A DNA stretch of 64,000 bases from CAZMGG01 sp964565715 (GCA_964565715.1 CAZMGG010000008.1:17925-81924), one strand, 5' to 3'; positions 1 to 9,077 are shown, numbered from the stretch's first letter. The notes: generated from the sequence alone by a model not told the origin. Numbers and translations are program-made.

Positions 1-95
1 GAGCTGCGGATTGCACGCGCGGCTCGAGAGTGACAGATCGCCCGGTCGCGCCGAGACGTCGGCGAAGGTGGTTGATGCCGGACCAGCGCGCCGTC

Positions 96-113
96 CTTAT
101 GCGGAGCTTATGC
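96..113. promoter_or_regulatory. Candidate operator: CTTATGC direct repeat upstream of kdp operon
   Basis: Two copies of CTTATGC begin at 96 and 107, eleven bases (about one helical turn) apart, roughly 70-80 bases before the first gene of the kdp operon. Direct repeats on one helix face are typical for OmpR/PhoB-family regulators such as KdpE, which is encoded in the same operon. The assignment to KdpE is inference; the repeat itself is seen. Confidence 0.3.
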
Positions 114-178
114 CATCGGCACCCTTACTGATCGGGCGCTGATCGCGTGACGTGTCCGTGGGGACTACGAAGTCCTCG

Positions 179-1006
179 ATGAGTCCGCAACGTTCCGCGC
201 ACCGCCTTGCCCTGCCGCTGCTCTCCGTCTCCGTGGCGGCGTGCACAGGACTGAACACCGCGTCCGGCAGACAGGACAACGAACTGCCACCGATCTCGCC
301 GAATCGACCGACGTTCAGCGATTCGCCCGGCCTGATCCCCGTCGGTCACGTGCAACTCGAGACGGGCTACACGGTCGCCGCCCGCGACGACGGCGACACG
401 ACGCGCCACAACGGGCCAGAGGTCGTCGTGCGGTATCGCGTCAGCGACACCGTCGAAGCCAGGCTGCTGTGGGGTGGCCACGCGTGGAGCGAGTCCGATT
501 CCGGCGGCGGAGCCAGTCGGGTCGATGGCGGGACCGACGCGGGCTTCGCCGTTCTCGTACCGATCGCCGAGCAGTCGGACTGGCTGCCGGCGCTGACGCT
601 CGAGGCCGCGACGACGCTCGGCGTCGGCTCCGAGTCGTTCAGCTCTGGCCATGCTGACCCGACGTTGAAACTGCTGTGGGGATACGCGGGTGAACGGCTG
701 CCCGACTGGCTCGGCATCGGCGGCAACTTCGTCGTCTCCCACCCGACCGAAGACGGCGACCGCTTCACGCAGCCGGCGGCTTCGCTCTTCGCAACCTTCG
801 GCGATCCGGACTCCGACACGAGCTACTTCCCCGAATGGTTCGTCGTGGGCCGTCCTGCCAACGGTCTTGCGGCGACGCAAAGCGTGAACTTCGGCGTGGT
901 GCACCGACTCCAGCCGCGCATCGCGATCGACGCACGCGTCGGTTTCGGCCTCGACTCCCGTGCCGACGACGTCTTCGGCGGCGTCGGCATCAGCTTCCTC
1001 TTCTGA
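179..1006 (+). CDS. Outer-membrane beta-barrel lipoprotein-like transporter preceding kdpF
   Basis: About 275 residues. I chose the ATG at 179 over the in-frame GTG at 152 because it puts a basic start and a hydrophobic stretch directly ahead of a lipobox-like SVAAC, giving a lipoprotein signal. The mature part alternates short hydrophobic strands with Gly/Asp/Ser-rich turns (VQLETGYTV, VEARLLWGGH, GVGISFLF) and ends in aromatic FLF, the usual end of an outer-membrane barrel. It resembles the MetA-pathway/phenol_MetA_deg type of putative transporter. Its stop is 10 bases from the kdpF ATG, and the kdpF ribosome-binding site overlaps that stop, so it is almost certainly co-transcribed with kdp. 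A role as a pore feeding potassium to Kdp is possible but only inferred from position. Confidence 0.6.
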   Translation: MSPQRSAHRLALPLLSVSVAACTGLNTASGRQDNELPPISPNRPTFSDSPGLIPVGHVQLETGYTVAARDDGDTTRHNGPEVVVRYRVSDTVEARLLWGGHAWSESDSGGGASRVDGGTDAGFAVLVPIAEQSDWLPALTLEAATTLGVGSESFSSGHADPTLKLLWGYAGERLPDWLGIGGNFVVSHPTEDGDRFTQPAASLFATFGDPDSDTSYFPEWFVVGRPANGLAATQSVNFGVVHRLQPRIAIDARVGFGLDSRADDVFGGVGISFLF

Positions 1007-1016
1007 GGTGTGACCC

Positions 1017-1100
1017 ATGACCTGGCTGTTGCTCGCCCTGCTCGCTCTCGCGTGCTTCGTCTACCTGCTGCTCGCCGTACTGCGCCCCGAGCGCTTCTGA
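1017..1100 (+). CDS. kdpF: KdpF, small stabilising subunit of K+-transporting ATPase
   Basis: A 27-residue peptide, MTWLLLALLALACFVYLLLAVLRPERF when read in two halves (MTWLLLALLALACF, then VYLLLAVLRPERF). It has one transmembrane helix and the Tyr-Leu...Leu-Arg-Pro-Glu-Arg/Lys-Phe ending typical of KdpF, which is usually 27-30 residues and sits at the interface of the Kdp complex. A GAGGTG ribosome-binding site at 1005-1010 precedes it, and the kdpB ATG follows after 10 bases. It is too short for standard gene-length cut-offs. Recognition rests on the tail motif and on its place in the operon. Confidence 0.85.
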   Translation: MTWLLLALLALACFVYLLLAVLRPERF

Positions 1101-1110
1101 CCGGACTGCC

Positions 1111-3168
1111 ATGAACCATCAACCGACTTCCCTTTTCGCCGTAGACCTGGTCCGGCCAGCGATCGCCAGCGCGTTCGCCAAACTGCACCCGTGCGTGATG
1201 GCGAAGAACCCCGTGATGCTCGTCACGATGGCCGGTGCCGTGGTGACCACAGTCGGCGTCTTCACCGCCGGCGAACAATTGTCGTTCGTGCTGCAGCTCG
1301 CCGTCTGGCTGTGGTTCACCGTGCTGTTTGCGAACTTCGCCGAGGCGATGGCGGAAGGGCGCGGACAGGCGCAGGCGAACGCACTGCGCGCCGCGCGCGC
1401 GGACACCTTCGGACGACGTCTGCGCGACGACGGCAGCGAGGAACGCGTCGCGGCGACCGAGCTGAAGAAGGGTGATCGCGTCGTCGTCGAGGCCGGCGAG
1501 ACGATCCCGGCCGACGGTGACGTCGTCGAGGGCATCGCAAGTGTCGACGAGTCGGCGATCACGGGTGAATCCGCGCCGGTCATCCGCGAGAGCGGCGGTG
1601 ACCGCTGCGCCGTCAGCGGCGGAACGCGAGTGCTCAGCGACCGCATCGTCGTGCGCGTGACGACCGAGCGAGGTCAGGGGTTCCTCGACCGCATGATCGC
1701 GATGGTCGAGGGTGCTCGTCGGCAGAAGACGCCCAACGAGGTCGCGCTGACGGTGCTGCTCGCGGCGCTGACGATGATCTTCCTGCTCGTATGCGTGACG
1801 CTGCAGCCGTTCGGCCGGTATGCGGGAGCCGAGTTCTCGATACCGGTGCTGGTCGCGCTGCTCGTGTGCCTGATCCCGACGACGATCGGCGCCCTGCTGA
1901 GCGCGATCGGCATCAGCGGCATCGACCGTCTGATCCGACGCAACGTGATGGCGACCAGCGGTCGCGCCGTCGAAGCGGCCGGCGACGTCGACGTGCTGCT
2001 ACTCGACAAGACCGGCACGATCACCCTCGGCAACCGCATGGCGACGGCATTCCTGCCGGGACACGGAGTCGAGGCCAGGCAGTTGGCCGATGCGGCGCAG
2101 CTGGCGTCGCTCGCCGATCAGACGCCGGAGGGTCGAAGCATCGTCGTGCTGGCGAAGAAGCAGTGCGAACTGCGCGGCCGCGAGGTCGCCGAGCCGCACG
2201 CGACGTTCATCCCGTTCAGCGCCGAGACCCGCATGAGCGGCGTCGACTTCGGCGCGCCGGGCGCGGTCCAGCGGCGCATCCGCAAGGGTGCAGTCGAGGC
2301 GATCGCCGCGTTCGTCGAGCAGCATGGCGGTCGGCCGGACGCCGCCGTGATGGCGAGCGCCGCCGAGGTCTCTCGCACCGGCGGTACGGCGCTCGTGGTC
2401 GCCGACGGGGCGCGCATGCTCGGCGTCGTGCAGCTCAAGGACGTGGTCAAGGGCGGCATCCGGCAGCGATTCGAGCAACTGCGCGCCGTGGGCATCCGCA
2501 CAGTCATGATCACCGGCGACAACCCGCTCACCGCGGCCGCGATCGCCGCGGAAGCGGGCGTGGACTCGTTCCTCGCGCAGGCCACACCGGAGATGAAGCT
2601 GGCGCGCATCCGCGAAGAGCAAGCGAAGGGCCATCTGGTCGCGATGACGGGCGACGGAACGAACGACGCACCGGCACTCGCCCAGGCCGATGTCGGCGTC
2701 GCGATGAACACCGGCACGCAGGCCGCACGCGAGGCCGGCAACATAGTCGATCTGGACAGCAACCCGACGAAGCTGCTCGACGTCGTCGAGATCGGCAAAC
2801 AGCTGATCATGACGCGCGGCGCGCTGACGACGTTCAGCATCGCCAACGACGTCGCGAAGTACTTCGCGATCCTGCCGGCGATGTTCGCCGCGGTGTACGC
2901 CGCCGAGGGCGAAGCCGGTCCGCTGGCGGCACTGGACGTCATGGGCTTGGATTCGCCGCAGAGCGCGATCCTCAGTGCGGTGGTGTTCAACGCGCTGATC
3001 ATCGTGGCTCTGATCCCGCTGGCACTGCGCGGCGTCGGCTACCGGCCGGCAAGCGCCGCGGTCGTGCTGCGTCGCAACCTGCTGATCTACGGCCTCGGCG
3101 GTGTCGTCGCGCCGTTCGTCGGCATCAAGTTGCTCGACCTGCTGCTGACCGCTCTGCACCTCGTCTGA
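1111..3168 (+). CDS. kdpB: KdpB, catalytic P-type ATPase subunit
   Basis: 685 residues, the normal length for KdpB. The actuator TGES motif is near residue 151 (DESAITGES), the phosphorylated aspartate lies in DKTGTIT near residue 299, and the hinge GDGTNDAPAL is near residue 514. The IPTTIGALLSAIGISG stretch and the C-terminal membrane helices match the KdpB fold. It hydrolyses ATP to energise potassium uptake through KdpA in the inner membrane. It is unusual in preceding kdpA: the textbook order is kdpFABC, here it is F-B-F'-A-C. Gaps to its neighbours are 10 and 14 bases, indicating one transcript. Confidence 0.96.
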   Translation: MNHQPTSLFAVDLVRPAIASAFAKLHPCVMAKNPVMLVTMAGAVVTTVGVFTAGEQLSFVLQLAVWLWFTVLFANFAEAMAEGRGQAQANALRAARADTFGRRLRDDGSEERVAATELKKGDRVVVEAGETIPADGDVVEGIASVDESAITGESAPVIRESGGDRCAVSGGTRVLSDRIVVRVTTERGQGFLDRMIAMVEGARRQKTPNEVALTVLLAALTMIFLLVCVTLQPFGRYAGAEFSIPVLVALLVCLIPTTIGALLSAIGISGIDRLIRRNVMATSGRAVEAAGDVDVLLLDKTGTITLGNRMATAFLPGHGVEARQLADAAQLASLADQTPEGRSIVVLAKKQCELRGREVAEPHATFIPFSAETRMSGVDFGAPGAVQRRIRKGAVEAIAAFVEQHGGRPDAAVMASAAEVSRTGGTALVVADGARMLGVVQLKDVVKGGIRQRFEQLRAVGIRTVMITGDNPLTAAAIAAEAGVDSFLAQATPEMKLARIREEQAKGHLVAMTGDGTNDAPALAQADVGVAMNTGTQAAREAGNIVDLDSNPTKLLDVVEIGKQLIMTRGALTTFSIANDVAKYFAILPAMFAAVYAAEGEAGPLAALDVMGLDSPQSAILSAVVFNALIIVALIPLALRGVGYRPASAAVVLRRNLLIYGLGGVVAPFVGIKLLDLLLTALHLV

Positions 3169-3182
3169 CGGAGGCACTTCGA

Positions 3183-3269
3183 ATGATCGCCAATCTGCTG
3201 TTGCTGCTGCTCGGACTCTGCGTGTTCGTGCTCCTCTTCCTGCTGACCGCCGCCGTCGAGCGCCTCTGA
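3183..3269 (+). CDS. Second KdpF-like single-helix peptide
   Basis: A 28-residue peptide (MIANLLLLLLGLCVF followed by VLLFLLTAAVERL), consisting of one long hydrophobic helix and a short ERL tail. It starts 14 bases after kdpB behind a clear GGAGG ribosome-binding site and stops 22 bases before kdpA. Size, topology and position match KdpF, although the tail (AVERL instead of LRPERF) is less canonical than in the copy at 1017. The strong ribosome-binding site and the gene-sized gap between kdpB and kdpA argue that it is translated. It could be a duplicated and diverged KdpF, or an unrelated micro-membrane protein. Confidence 0.65.
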   Translation: MIANLLLLLLGLCVFVLLFLLTAAVERL

Positions 3270-3291
3270 CCCTCCCGGAGCTCGCATCCCC

Positions 3292-4968
3292 ATGCACGCC
3301 ATCCTGTTCCTACTGCTGATCGTCGGCGGCACCGCCGCCCTGTCCTGGCCGCTCGGCCGCTACATGCGCTGGGCGATGGACCCGACCTCGTCGACCGGAG
3401 CCGCCGGCCGCTTCAACCGCTGGTTCCAGCTCCTCGGAGGCCGCCCATGCGCGCGTCTGCAGGACTGGAAGCAGTATTGCTTCGCGATGCTGGTCTTCAA
3501 CGTCGTGATGTTCGTAGTCGGTTTCGGCATCCTGGCCTGCCAGCAATGGCTGCCGCTGAACCCGGACGGCAAAGAGGCGATCGAGGGCAGCCTGATCTTC
3601 AACACCGCGGCGTCGTTCACGTCGAACACCAACCTGCAGCACTACTCGGGCGAGGTGTCGATGAGCTACCTGTCGCAGCTGTGCGCGCTGATGTGGCTGC
3701 AGTTCGTGTCGCCGGCGGTCGGACTCGCCGCCCTCGTCGCGATGGCGCGCGGTCTGGGCGGGCGGCCGCAGCTCGGCAACTTCTTCGTCGACCTGATGCG
3801 AGCGGCCTTCCTTGTGATGTTCCCGCTGGCGGTTGTCGGCGCGCTACTCCTGGTGGTCGCCGGCGTGCCGATGACGCTGTCAGGCGCCGTTCACGCGACG
3901 ACCCTCGAGGGAGGCGAGCAGGTGATCGCCCGGGGACCCGTCGCGGCGTTCCTGGCGATCAAGCAGCTCGGCACCAACGGCGGCGGCTTCTTCGGCCCGA
4001 ACTGCGCCCAGCCGTTCGAGAACCCGTCGTTCGTCACCAACGTGCTCGCCACGGTTTCGATCCTGCTCGTGCCGATGTCGTCGGTGTGGATGTTCGGCCG
4101 CATCGTCGGCCGCGTGCGTCACGCCGCGGCGATCTTCGCGGTGATGATGGCGTTGCTCGTCGCGAAGATGGGCGGCGCCATCGCCTGGGAAGCCGCGCCG
4201 ACGCAGGCGTTCGCCGACCTGCCGATCGCCCAGGACGTCGGCAACCTCGAAGGCAAGGAGCTGCGTTTCGGCGCCGCTGCCGGGCCGCTGTGGGCGGTCG
4301 CGACCACGAGCACGAGCAACGGTTCGGTCAACTGCATGCACGACAGCCTGAACCCGTTGACAGGCCTGATGTCGATGGTCGGCATGTGGCTCAACGCGAC
4401 GTTCGGCGGCGTCGGTGTGGGCATGATCAACATGTTCATCTACATCGTGCTGGCGGTGTTCGTCGCCGGCATGATGGTCGGCCGCACGCCGGAGTACCTG
4501 CAGCGCCGTGTGGAGGTGCCAGAAGTCAAACTCGCCGTTCTGGCGATGTTCGCCCACGCGTTGTTCATCCTCGGCGGCACAGCGGTGTTCGCATCGACTG
4601 CATGGGGAACGACGACGCTGAACAACGTCGGCGCGCACGGCTTCAGCGAGATGCTCTACGAGTTCAGCTCGGCATCGGCCAACAACGGCTCGGGCTTCGA
4701 AGGTCTCGGCGACAACACGGTGCCGTGGAACGTCGCGACCGGGATCGTCATGCTGCTCGCGCGTTTCGTCCCGATCGTGCTGCCGTTGGCGATCGCCGGT
4801 TCTCTGGCCCAGAAGCGTGCCACCGCGTCGTCCGCGGGAACGCTCTCGGTCGACACGCCGACGTTCGGCGTGATGTTGATCGCGACGATCCTGTTCCTCG
4901 GTGCGTTGACGTTCTTTCCGGCGGCCGCGCTCGGGCCGATCGCCGAGCACCTGCAGTTCATGAAGTGA
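3292..4968 (+). CDS. kdpA: KdpA, potassium-translocating channel subunit
   Basis: 558 residues, the usual KdpA length, with about ten membrane helices. All four selectivity-filter P-loops are recognisable: NTAASFTSNTNLQHYSGE (about residue 103), KQLGTNGGGFFGPN (about 224), STSNGSVNCMHDS (about 342) and SSASANNGSGFEG (about 458). KdpA belongs to the superfamily of K+ transporters and forms the substrate tunnel that KdpB drives. The third filter reads STSNGS where many KdpA proteins have Thr-rich TTTTCGA, a modest variation. A CGGAG ribosome-binding site lies upstream, and kdpC follows after 13 bases. Confidence 0.96.
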   Translation: MHAILFLLLIVGGTAALSWPLGRYMRWAMDPTSSTGAAGRFNRWFQLLGGRPCARLQDWKQYCFAMLVFNVVMFVVGFGILACQQWLPLNPDGKEAIEGSLIFNTAASFTSNTNLQHYSGEVSMSYLSQLCALMWLQFVSPAVGLAALVAMARGLGGRPQLGNFFVDLMRAAFLVMFPLAVVGALLLVVAGVPMTLSGAVHATTLEGGEQVIARGPVAAFLAIKQLGTNGGGFFGPNCAQPFENPSFVTNVLATVSILLVPMSSVWMFGRIVGRVRHAAAIFAVMMALLVAKMGGAIAWEAAPTQAFADLPIAQDVGNLEGKELRFGAAAGPLWAVATTSTSNGSVNCMHDSLNPLTGLMSMVGMWLNATFGGVGVGMINMFIYIVLAVFVAGMMVGRTPEYLQRRVEVPEVKLAVLAMFAHALFILGGTAVFASTAWGTTTLNNVGAHGFSEMLYEFSSASANNGSGFEGLGDNTVPWNVATGIVMLLARFVPIVLPLAIAGSLAQKRATASSAGTLSVDTPTFGVMLIATILFLGALTFFPAAALGPIAEHLQFMK

Positions 4969-4981
4969 GGAGAAGCGTCTC

Positions 4982-5536
4982 ATGCAGTCCATCCTGACCA
5001 GTCTTCGTCTGACCGCCGCCACGATGCTCGTCTGCGTCGGCGGCTACACGCTGCTCGTCCTGGGCTTCGCCCAACTCGCGGCGCCGCACACCGCCAACGG
5101 TTCGCTTCTGACACGCGCCGACGGCACGGTGATCGGCAGCGAACTGCTCGCGCAGGAGTTCACGAAGCCCGGCTACTTCTGGCCGCGGCCGTCCGCGGTC
5201 GGTTACAACGCCGCGGGGGCAGGTGGCAGCAACAAGTCGCCGACCAGCGTCGACTTGACCGAGCGGGCGCGGCAGATCGTCGCCGCGCATGGCGCGACTG
5301 CAGCGAACCCGCTGCCCGCCGACCTCGCAGCTGCATCCGGCGGTGGTGTCGATCCGCACATCAGCGAGGCGGCCGCCCTCTACCAGGTGGGCCGTGTCGC
5401 CGCGGCCAGGGGCCTGTCGACGGCGGAAGTCACGGCGCTGGTGGAGCAGCAAACGTTCGCGTCGGGTGGCGTGTTCACCCACGCGCGCATCGTGAACGTC
5501 CTTGTGCTGAACCGCGCGCTCGACGGTACGTTCTGA
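4982..5536 (+). CDS. kdpC: KdpC, accessory subunit of K+-transporting ATPase
   Basis: 184 residues with a single N-terminal membrane helix (LVCVGGYTLLVLGFAQL) and a periplasmic domain holding the family signatures GSLL, GSELLAQEF, YFWPRPSA, GSNKSPTS and DPHISEAAAL. KdpC bridges KdpA and KdpB and raises ATP affinity. A GAGGAGA ribosome-binding site precedes the ATG. The downstream gap to kdpD is 26 bases, so sensor and regulator appear to share the transcript of the pump. Start choice is unambiguous because the only helix begins within the first ten residues. Confidence 0.95.
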   Translation: MQSILTSLRLTAATMLVCVGGYTLLVLGFAQLAAPHTANGSLLTRADGTVIGSELLAQEFTKPGYFWPRPSAVGYNAAGAGGSNKSPTSVDLTERARQIVAAHGATAANPLPADLAAASGGGVDPHISEAAALYQVGRVAAARGLSTAEVTALVEQQTFASGGVFTHARIVNVLVLNRALDGTF

Positions 5537-5562
5537 GCGCACCAAGACTCGGCGGCAATGCA

Positions 5563-8295
5563 ATGGATGTCCTCGATGGCGAACGGCCGGACCCCGACGA
5601 GTTGCTCGCCCAGCTCCACAGCGAGCAGCAGAAGGCGCAGCGCGGGCGCCTCAAGGTCTGGTTCGGTGCGTGCCCCGGTGTCGGCAAGACGTTCTCGATG
5701 TTGTCTGCGGCACGGCGCCTGCGGGCTTCGGGAACGGATGTCGTCGTCGGCCTCGTCGAGACGCACGGGCGCAGCGAGACGGCGGAGCTGCTGAGCGGGC
5801 TGGAGCAGCTGCCGCGGCGCACGGTCGAGTATCGCGGCACGACACTGACCGAGTTCGACCTCGACGCGGCGCTGGCACGCAAGCCCGCGGTGTTGCTGCT
5901 CGACGAGCTCGCCCACACCAACGCGCCCGGTTCCCGCTTCGCGAAGCGTTGGCAGGACGTGCGCGCACTCCTCGACGCCAAGATCGACGTCTACACGACG
6001 ATGAACGTGCAGCACGTCGAGAGCCTCAACGACATCGTCGCCCGGATCACCGGCGTGCACGTTCGCGAGACCGTGCCAGACCAGATCCTCGACCAAGCCG
6101 ACGACGTCGTGATCGTCGACCTGACACCCGACGCACTGCTCGAACGCCTGCGTGCCGGCAAGGTCTACGTGCCAGAGGCGGCGGAAGCTGCCGCGGACGC
6201 GTTCTTCAGGAAGGGCAATCTCGCTGCTCTCCGCGAGCTGGCGTTGCGCACGACGGCACAGCTCGTCGACCACCGGCGGCGCGAGGAACGGCTCGCCGGC
6301 GGCAGGCGGCGCGTTCGCAGCAGCAGCGAACGCATCCTGGTCTGCGTCGGGTCGAGCCCGTTCTCGGCCCGTCTCGTGCGCGCCGCTCACCGCATGGCCG
6401 CAGTGCTCCGCGGCGAGTTGTTCGCATTGCACGTCGCGAGACCCGCTGGGCAGCGCGTCGCGGCAGGCGATTACGAGCGGGTGTTGCAGAACCTGCGCAT
6501 CGCCGAGTCGCTGGGCGCACGCGTCGCCTCGGTCGAGAGCGACGGTGCCGCTAGCGCCGTCGTCGCCTTTGCCGGCCGTCACGAGGTGAGCCGCATCGTC
6601 GTCGGCAGAACGGGTCGGACTCGCCTCCACGAGCTCGTGTTCGGATCGTTCACCATGGACGTCATCCGCAACGCCGCCGCCGACGTCTATGTCATCCGCG
6701 ACGACTCCGAGGAGGCGGAGGCCACCCCGATTGCAACGTCTACGGTGCGACCGGTTCACACCGTGGTCTGGCGCGGCATGACCGGGGCGCTGGTATGCAG
6801 TGCGGTGTCCGTGGCGGTCGCGAGCGCCTCGTATGCGCCGCCCGATCTCTCGGTCGAGGCGCTGCTCTTGGCGCTCGGAGTCGTGGTCGCGGCGCAACGG
6901 TTCGGACGTTGGCCCGCGGTCCTGGTCGCGGTGGCCAACGCGCTCGCCTTCAACCTCCTGATGACGGAACCGCGTTTCACGTTCGCCATCGCCGAGCCCT
7001 CCTATCTGCTCGCGTTCGGTGTCATGTTGATCGTCGCGTTGACCATCGGTTCGTTGGTCGCGGCGGTGCGCGAGCGCGCCGAGGTGGCGCAGCACAGGGA
7101 GAGGGAGGTCACGGCGCTGCACTCGTTCTCGCGAGAACTGGCCGACGCGCAGTCGGGCGAGGAGGTCGGCCGGATCACGATTGCACACCTTCGGGACCTC
7201 GTGCGAGCCGACCTGGTCATGATCGTGCCGGTCGGGGCTGAACCGATCGGGCCAGCGGGAGTCGTCGCCACTCACGGAGGCAGGGATTGGCTCGGGCAAG
7301 AGGCGCTGGCCGTCGCACGTTGGTCTTGGGACCACGGTATGGCCGCCGGCATCGGCACGCGGAACCTGCCTGGTACCGCAGCCCTGTTCCTGCCGGTGCG
7401 ATCGCGTCGCGGCAAGGAGGCCGTTCTCGGTGTGCGCCCCCGGACACCGGCCGACGTTCCGGACGCCAAACAACGCCTGCTCGTGGACACGTTCGTCGAA
7501 CAGGCGGCGCTGGCGTTCGAACGACTCGCGATGGCGGAAGAACGCCAGCGCGTACGCCAGGAGGCCGATGTCGAACGGTTGCGCAGCACGCTGCTGGCGT
7601 CCGTCTCACACGATCTGCGAACGCCGCTCGCGACGATCACCGGGTCCGCCAGCAGCCTGCTCGACGGAGCGCTGACCGATCCGCTGGTGCGCCGCGAACT
7701 GCTCACAGGCATCGCGACGGAGGCCCAGCGGCTCAACGACCTGATCGCCAACCTGGTGTTCGCGACGCGGATCGAGGACCCGCGAATGGCACTGCGACGC
7801 GAGTGGACGAGCGTGGAAGAGATTGTCGGCGCGGCGTTGCGCAGGGCTCGCGACGTGCTGCACGCGCATTCCGTGATCGTCGACGTCGACCGAGACCTTC
7901 CTTTGATCCAAGCCGATCCGGTGTTGATCGAGCAGGCGCTCTTCCTGCTCTTGGACAATGCCGCCCGGCACACACCGCCGGGTACCACCGTGCACGTTCG
8001 CGGCTGGGTGACGGCGAGGGAGATCACGATCGAGGTCGCCGACGATGGGCCCGGCATTCCGGAAGGCCTCCGCTCGAAGGTGTTCGGCAGATTCGAGCGC
8101 GGCCAGAACAGCGCCGGCATGGGGCTGGGTTTGCCGATCTGTGCGGCTGTCATGAAGGCGCACGGTGGTTCCGCCACGCTGCTGGCTTCGTCCGGCGGGG
8201 GCTCGACGTTCCAGCTGCGACTGCCGGTACCCGACGATCAGCCAGTGGTGGACCAGGCGGCGGAGATCGACGATCAGGAGCGCCCGAATGGCTGA
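5563..8295 (+). CDS. kdpD: KdpD, potassium/turgor-responsive sensor histidine kinase
   Basis: 910 residues with the full KdpD architecture. The N-terminal KdpD domain has a Walker A (GACPGVGKT, residues 35-43) and DELAHTNAPGSRF. A universal-stress-protein domain starts near residue 256 (ILVCVGSSPFSARL). Four close-set membrane helices (DUF4118 region) span about 403-505, followed by a GAF-like segment, the HisKA box SVSHDLRTPL with the phospho-acceptor His near residue 682, and the ATPase (FLLLDNAARHT, DDGPGIPEG, GLGLPIC). It autophosphorylates at low K+ and passes the phosphate to KdpE. The ATG at 5563 gives MDVLDGERPDPDELL, a standard KdpD opening. Its last 8 bases overlap kdpE. Confidence 0.95.
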   Translation: MDVLDGERPDPDELLAQLHSEQQKAQRGRLKVWFGACPGVGKTFSMLSAARRLRASGTDVVVGLVETHGRSETAELLSGLEQLPRRTVEYRGTTLTEFDLDAALARKPAVLLLDELAHTNAPGSRFAKRWQDVRALLDAKIDVYTTMNVQHVESLNDIVARITGVHVRETVPDQILDQADDVVIVDLTPDALLERLRAGKVYVPEAAEAAADAFFRKGNLAALRELALRTTAQLVDHRRREERLAGGRRRVRSSSERILVCVGSSPFSARLVRAAHRMAAVLRGELFALHVARPAGQRVAAGDYERVLQNLRIAESLGARVASVESDGAASAVVAFAGRHEVSRIVVGRTGRTRLHELVFGSFTMDVIRNAAADVYVIRDDSEEAEATPIATSTVRPVHTVVWRGMTGALVCSAVSVAVASASYAPPDLSVEALLLALGVVVAAQRFGRWPAVLVAVANALAFNLLMTEPRFTFAIAEPSYLLAFGVMLIVALTIGSLVAAVRERAEVAQHREREVTALHSFSRELADAQSGEEVGRITIAHLRDLVRADLVMIVPVGAEPIGPAGVVATHGGRDWLGQEALAVARWSWDHGMAAGIGTRNLPGTAALFLPVRSRRGKEAVLGVRPRTPADVPDAKQRLLVDTFVEQAALAFERLAMAEERQRVRQEADVERLRSTLLASVSHDLRTPLATITGSASSLLDGALTDPLVRRELLTGIATEAQRLNDLIANLVFATRIEDPRMALRREWTSVEEIVGAALRRARDVLHAHSVIVDVDRDLPLIQADPVLIEQALFLLLDNAARHTPPGTTVHVRGWVTAREITIEVADDGPGIPEGLRSKVFGRFERGQNSAGMGLGLPICAAVMKAHGGSATLLASSGGGSTFQLRLPVPDDQPVVDQAAEIDDQERPNG

Positions 8296-9049
8296 CCATG
8301 ACGACCGACACCAGAACGTGCGCGTCCTCGTGGTCGAAGACGAAGTGCCGATTCGCCGTTTCCTCCGCTCCACTCTGCGCCCACACGGCTACGAGGTGGT
8401 CGAAGCGAGCACGCTCGCAGAGGCGCGCATGCAGTGTCAGACGAGGCCTCCGGAGATGCTCCTGCTCGATCTCGGCCTGCCCGACGGCGATGGCGTGGAC
8501 CTCGTGCGCGAGCTTCGCGGTTGGTCGAACGTCCCGATCGTCGTGCTGTCCGCTCGCGGTCAGGAAGCAGACAAGGTGAAGGCTCTCGACGCGGGCGCGG
8601 ATGACTACCTGACGAAGCCGTTCGGAGTGCCGGAGCTGCTGGCTCGGTTGCGCGTGGCCTTGCGTCACGCGGAACTCGCCGCGAGTGGGAAGTCTGAGCC
8701 TGTATGGCAGTGGCGAGCCGACGACGGTGATGCCTGGAGTCTCGACGCCGCGCGCCGCGTCGTGATGCGCACGGTCGCGGGCGCACGGCACGAGGTGCGC
8801 CTCACGCCCACGGAGTACCGGCTGCTGCTCGTTCTGGCGCGCCACAACGGCAAGGTGCTGACCCACTCGTGGCTGCTGCGCGAGGTCTGGGGACCGCACC
8901 ACGAAGGCGACGTCGCGTACCTGCGGGTGTACATGGGGCAACTGCGCCAGAAGCTCGAGTCCGAGCCAGCCCAGCCCAGCCTCCTGTTGACCGAACCGGG
9001 CATCGGCTACCGCATGCGCGCCGCCGATGCGACAGAGTCCAGCGGTTGA
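8288..9049 (+). CDS. kdpE: KdpE, OmpR-family response regulator
   Basis: 253 residues. The frame stays open upstream inside kdpD, but I place the start at ATG 8288 (MADHDDRHQNVRVLVVEDE) because it gives the standard receiver start and an 8-base overlap with the kdpD stop, typical of translational coupling. The receiver domain carries the acidic pair VVEDE, the phospho-acceptor Asp61 (LLLDLGLPDGDG) and Lys in YLTKPFG. The C-terminal winged helix shows LTPTEYRLLLVLARHNGKVLT and AYLRVYMGQLRQKLE. In the known system KdpE activates the kdp structural genes; here it would autoregulate its own operon. Confidence 0.95.
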   Translation: MADHDDRHQNVRVLVVEDEVPIRRFLRSTLRPHGYEVVEASTLAEARMQCQTRPPEMLLLDLGLPDGDGVDLVRELRGWSNVPIVVLSARGQEADKVKALDAGADDYLTKPFGVPELLARLRVALRHAELAASGKSEPVWQWRADDGDAWSLDAARRVVMRTVAGARHEVRLTPTEYRLLLVLARHNGKVLTHSWLLREVWGPHHEGDVAYLRVYMGQLRQKLESEPAQPSLLLTEPGIGYRMRAADATESSG

Positions 9050-9077
9050 TCTGCACGGGTGGACAGGGCGGCAGGCG

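Noticed and set aside
5380..7473. A 697-residue antisense frame across kdpD
   Set aside because: Composition is His/Arg/Gln-rich without motifs; kdpD has all catalytic sites in the other strand.
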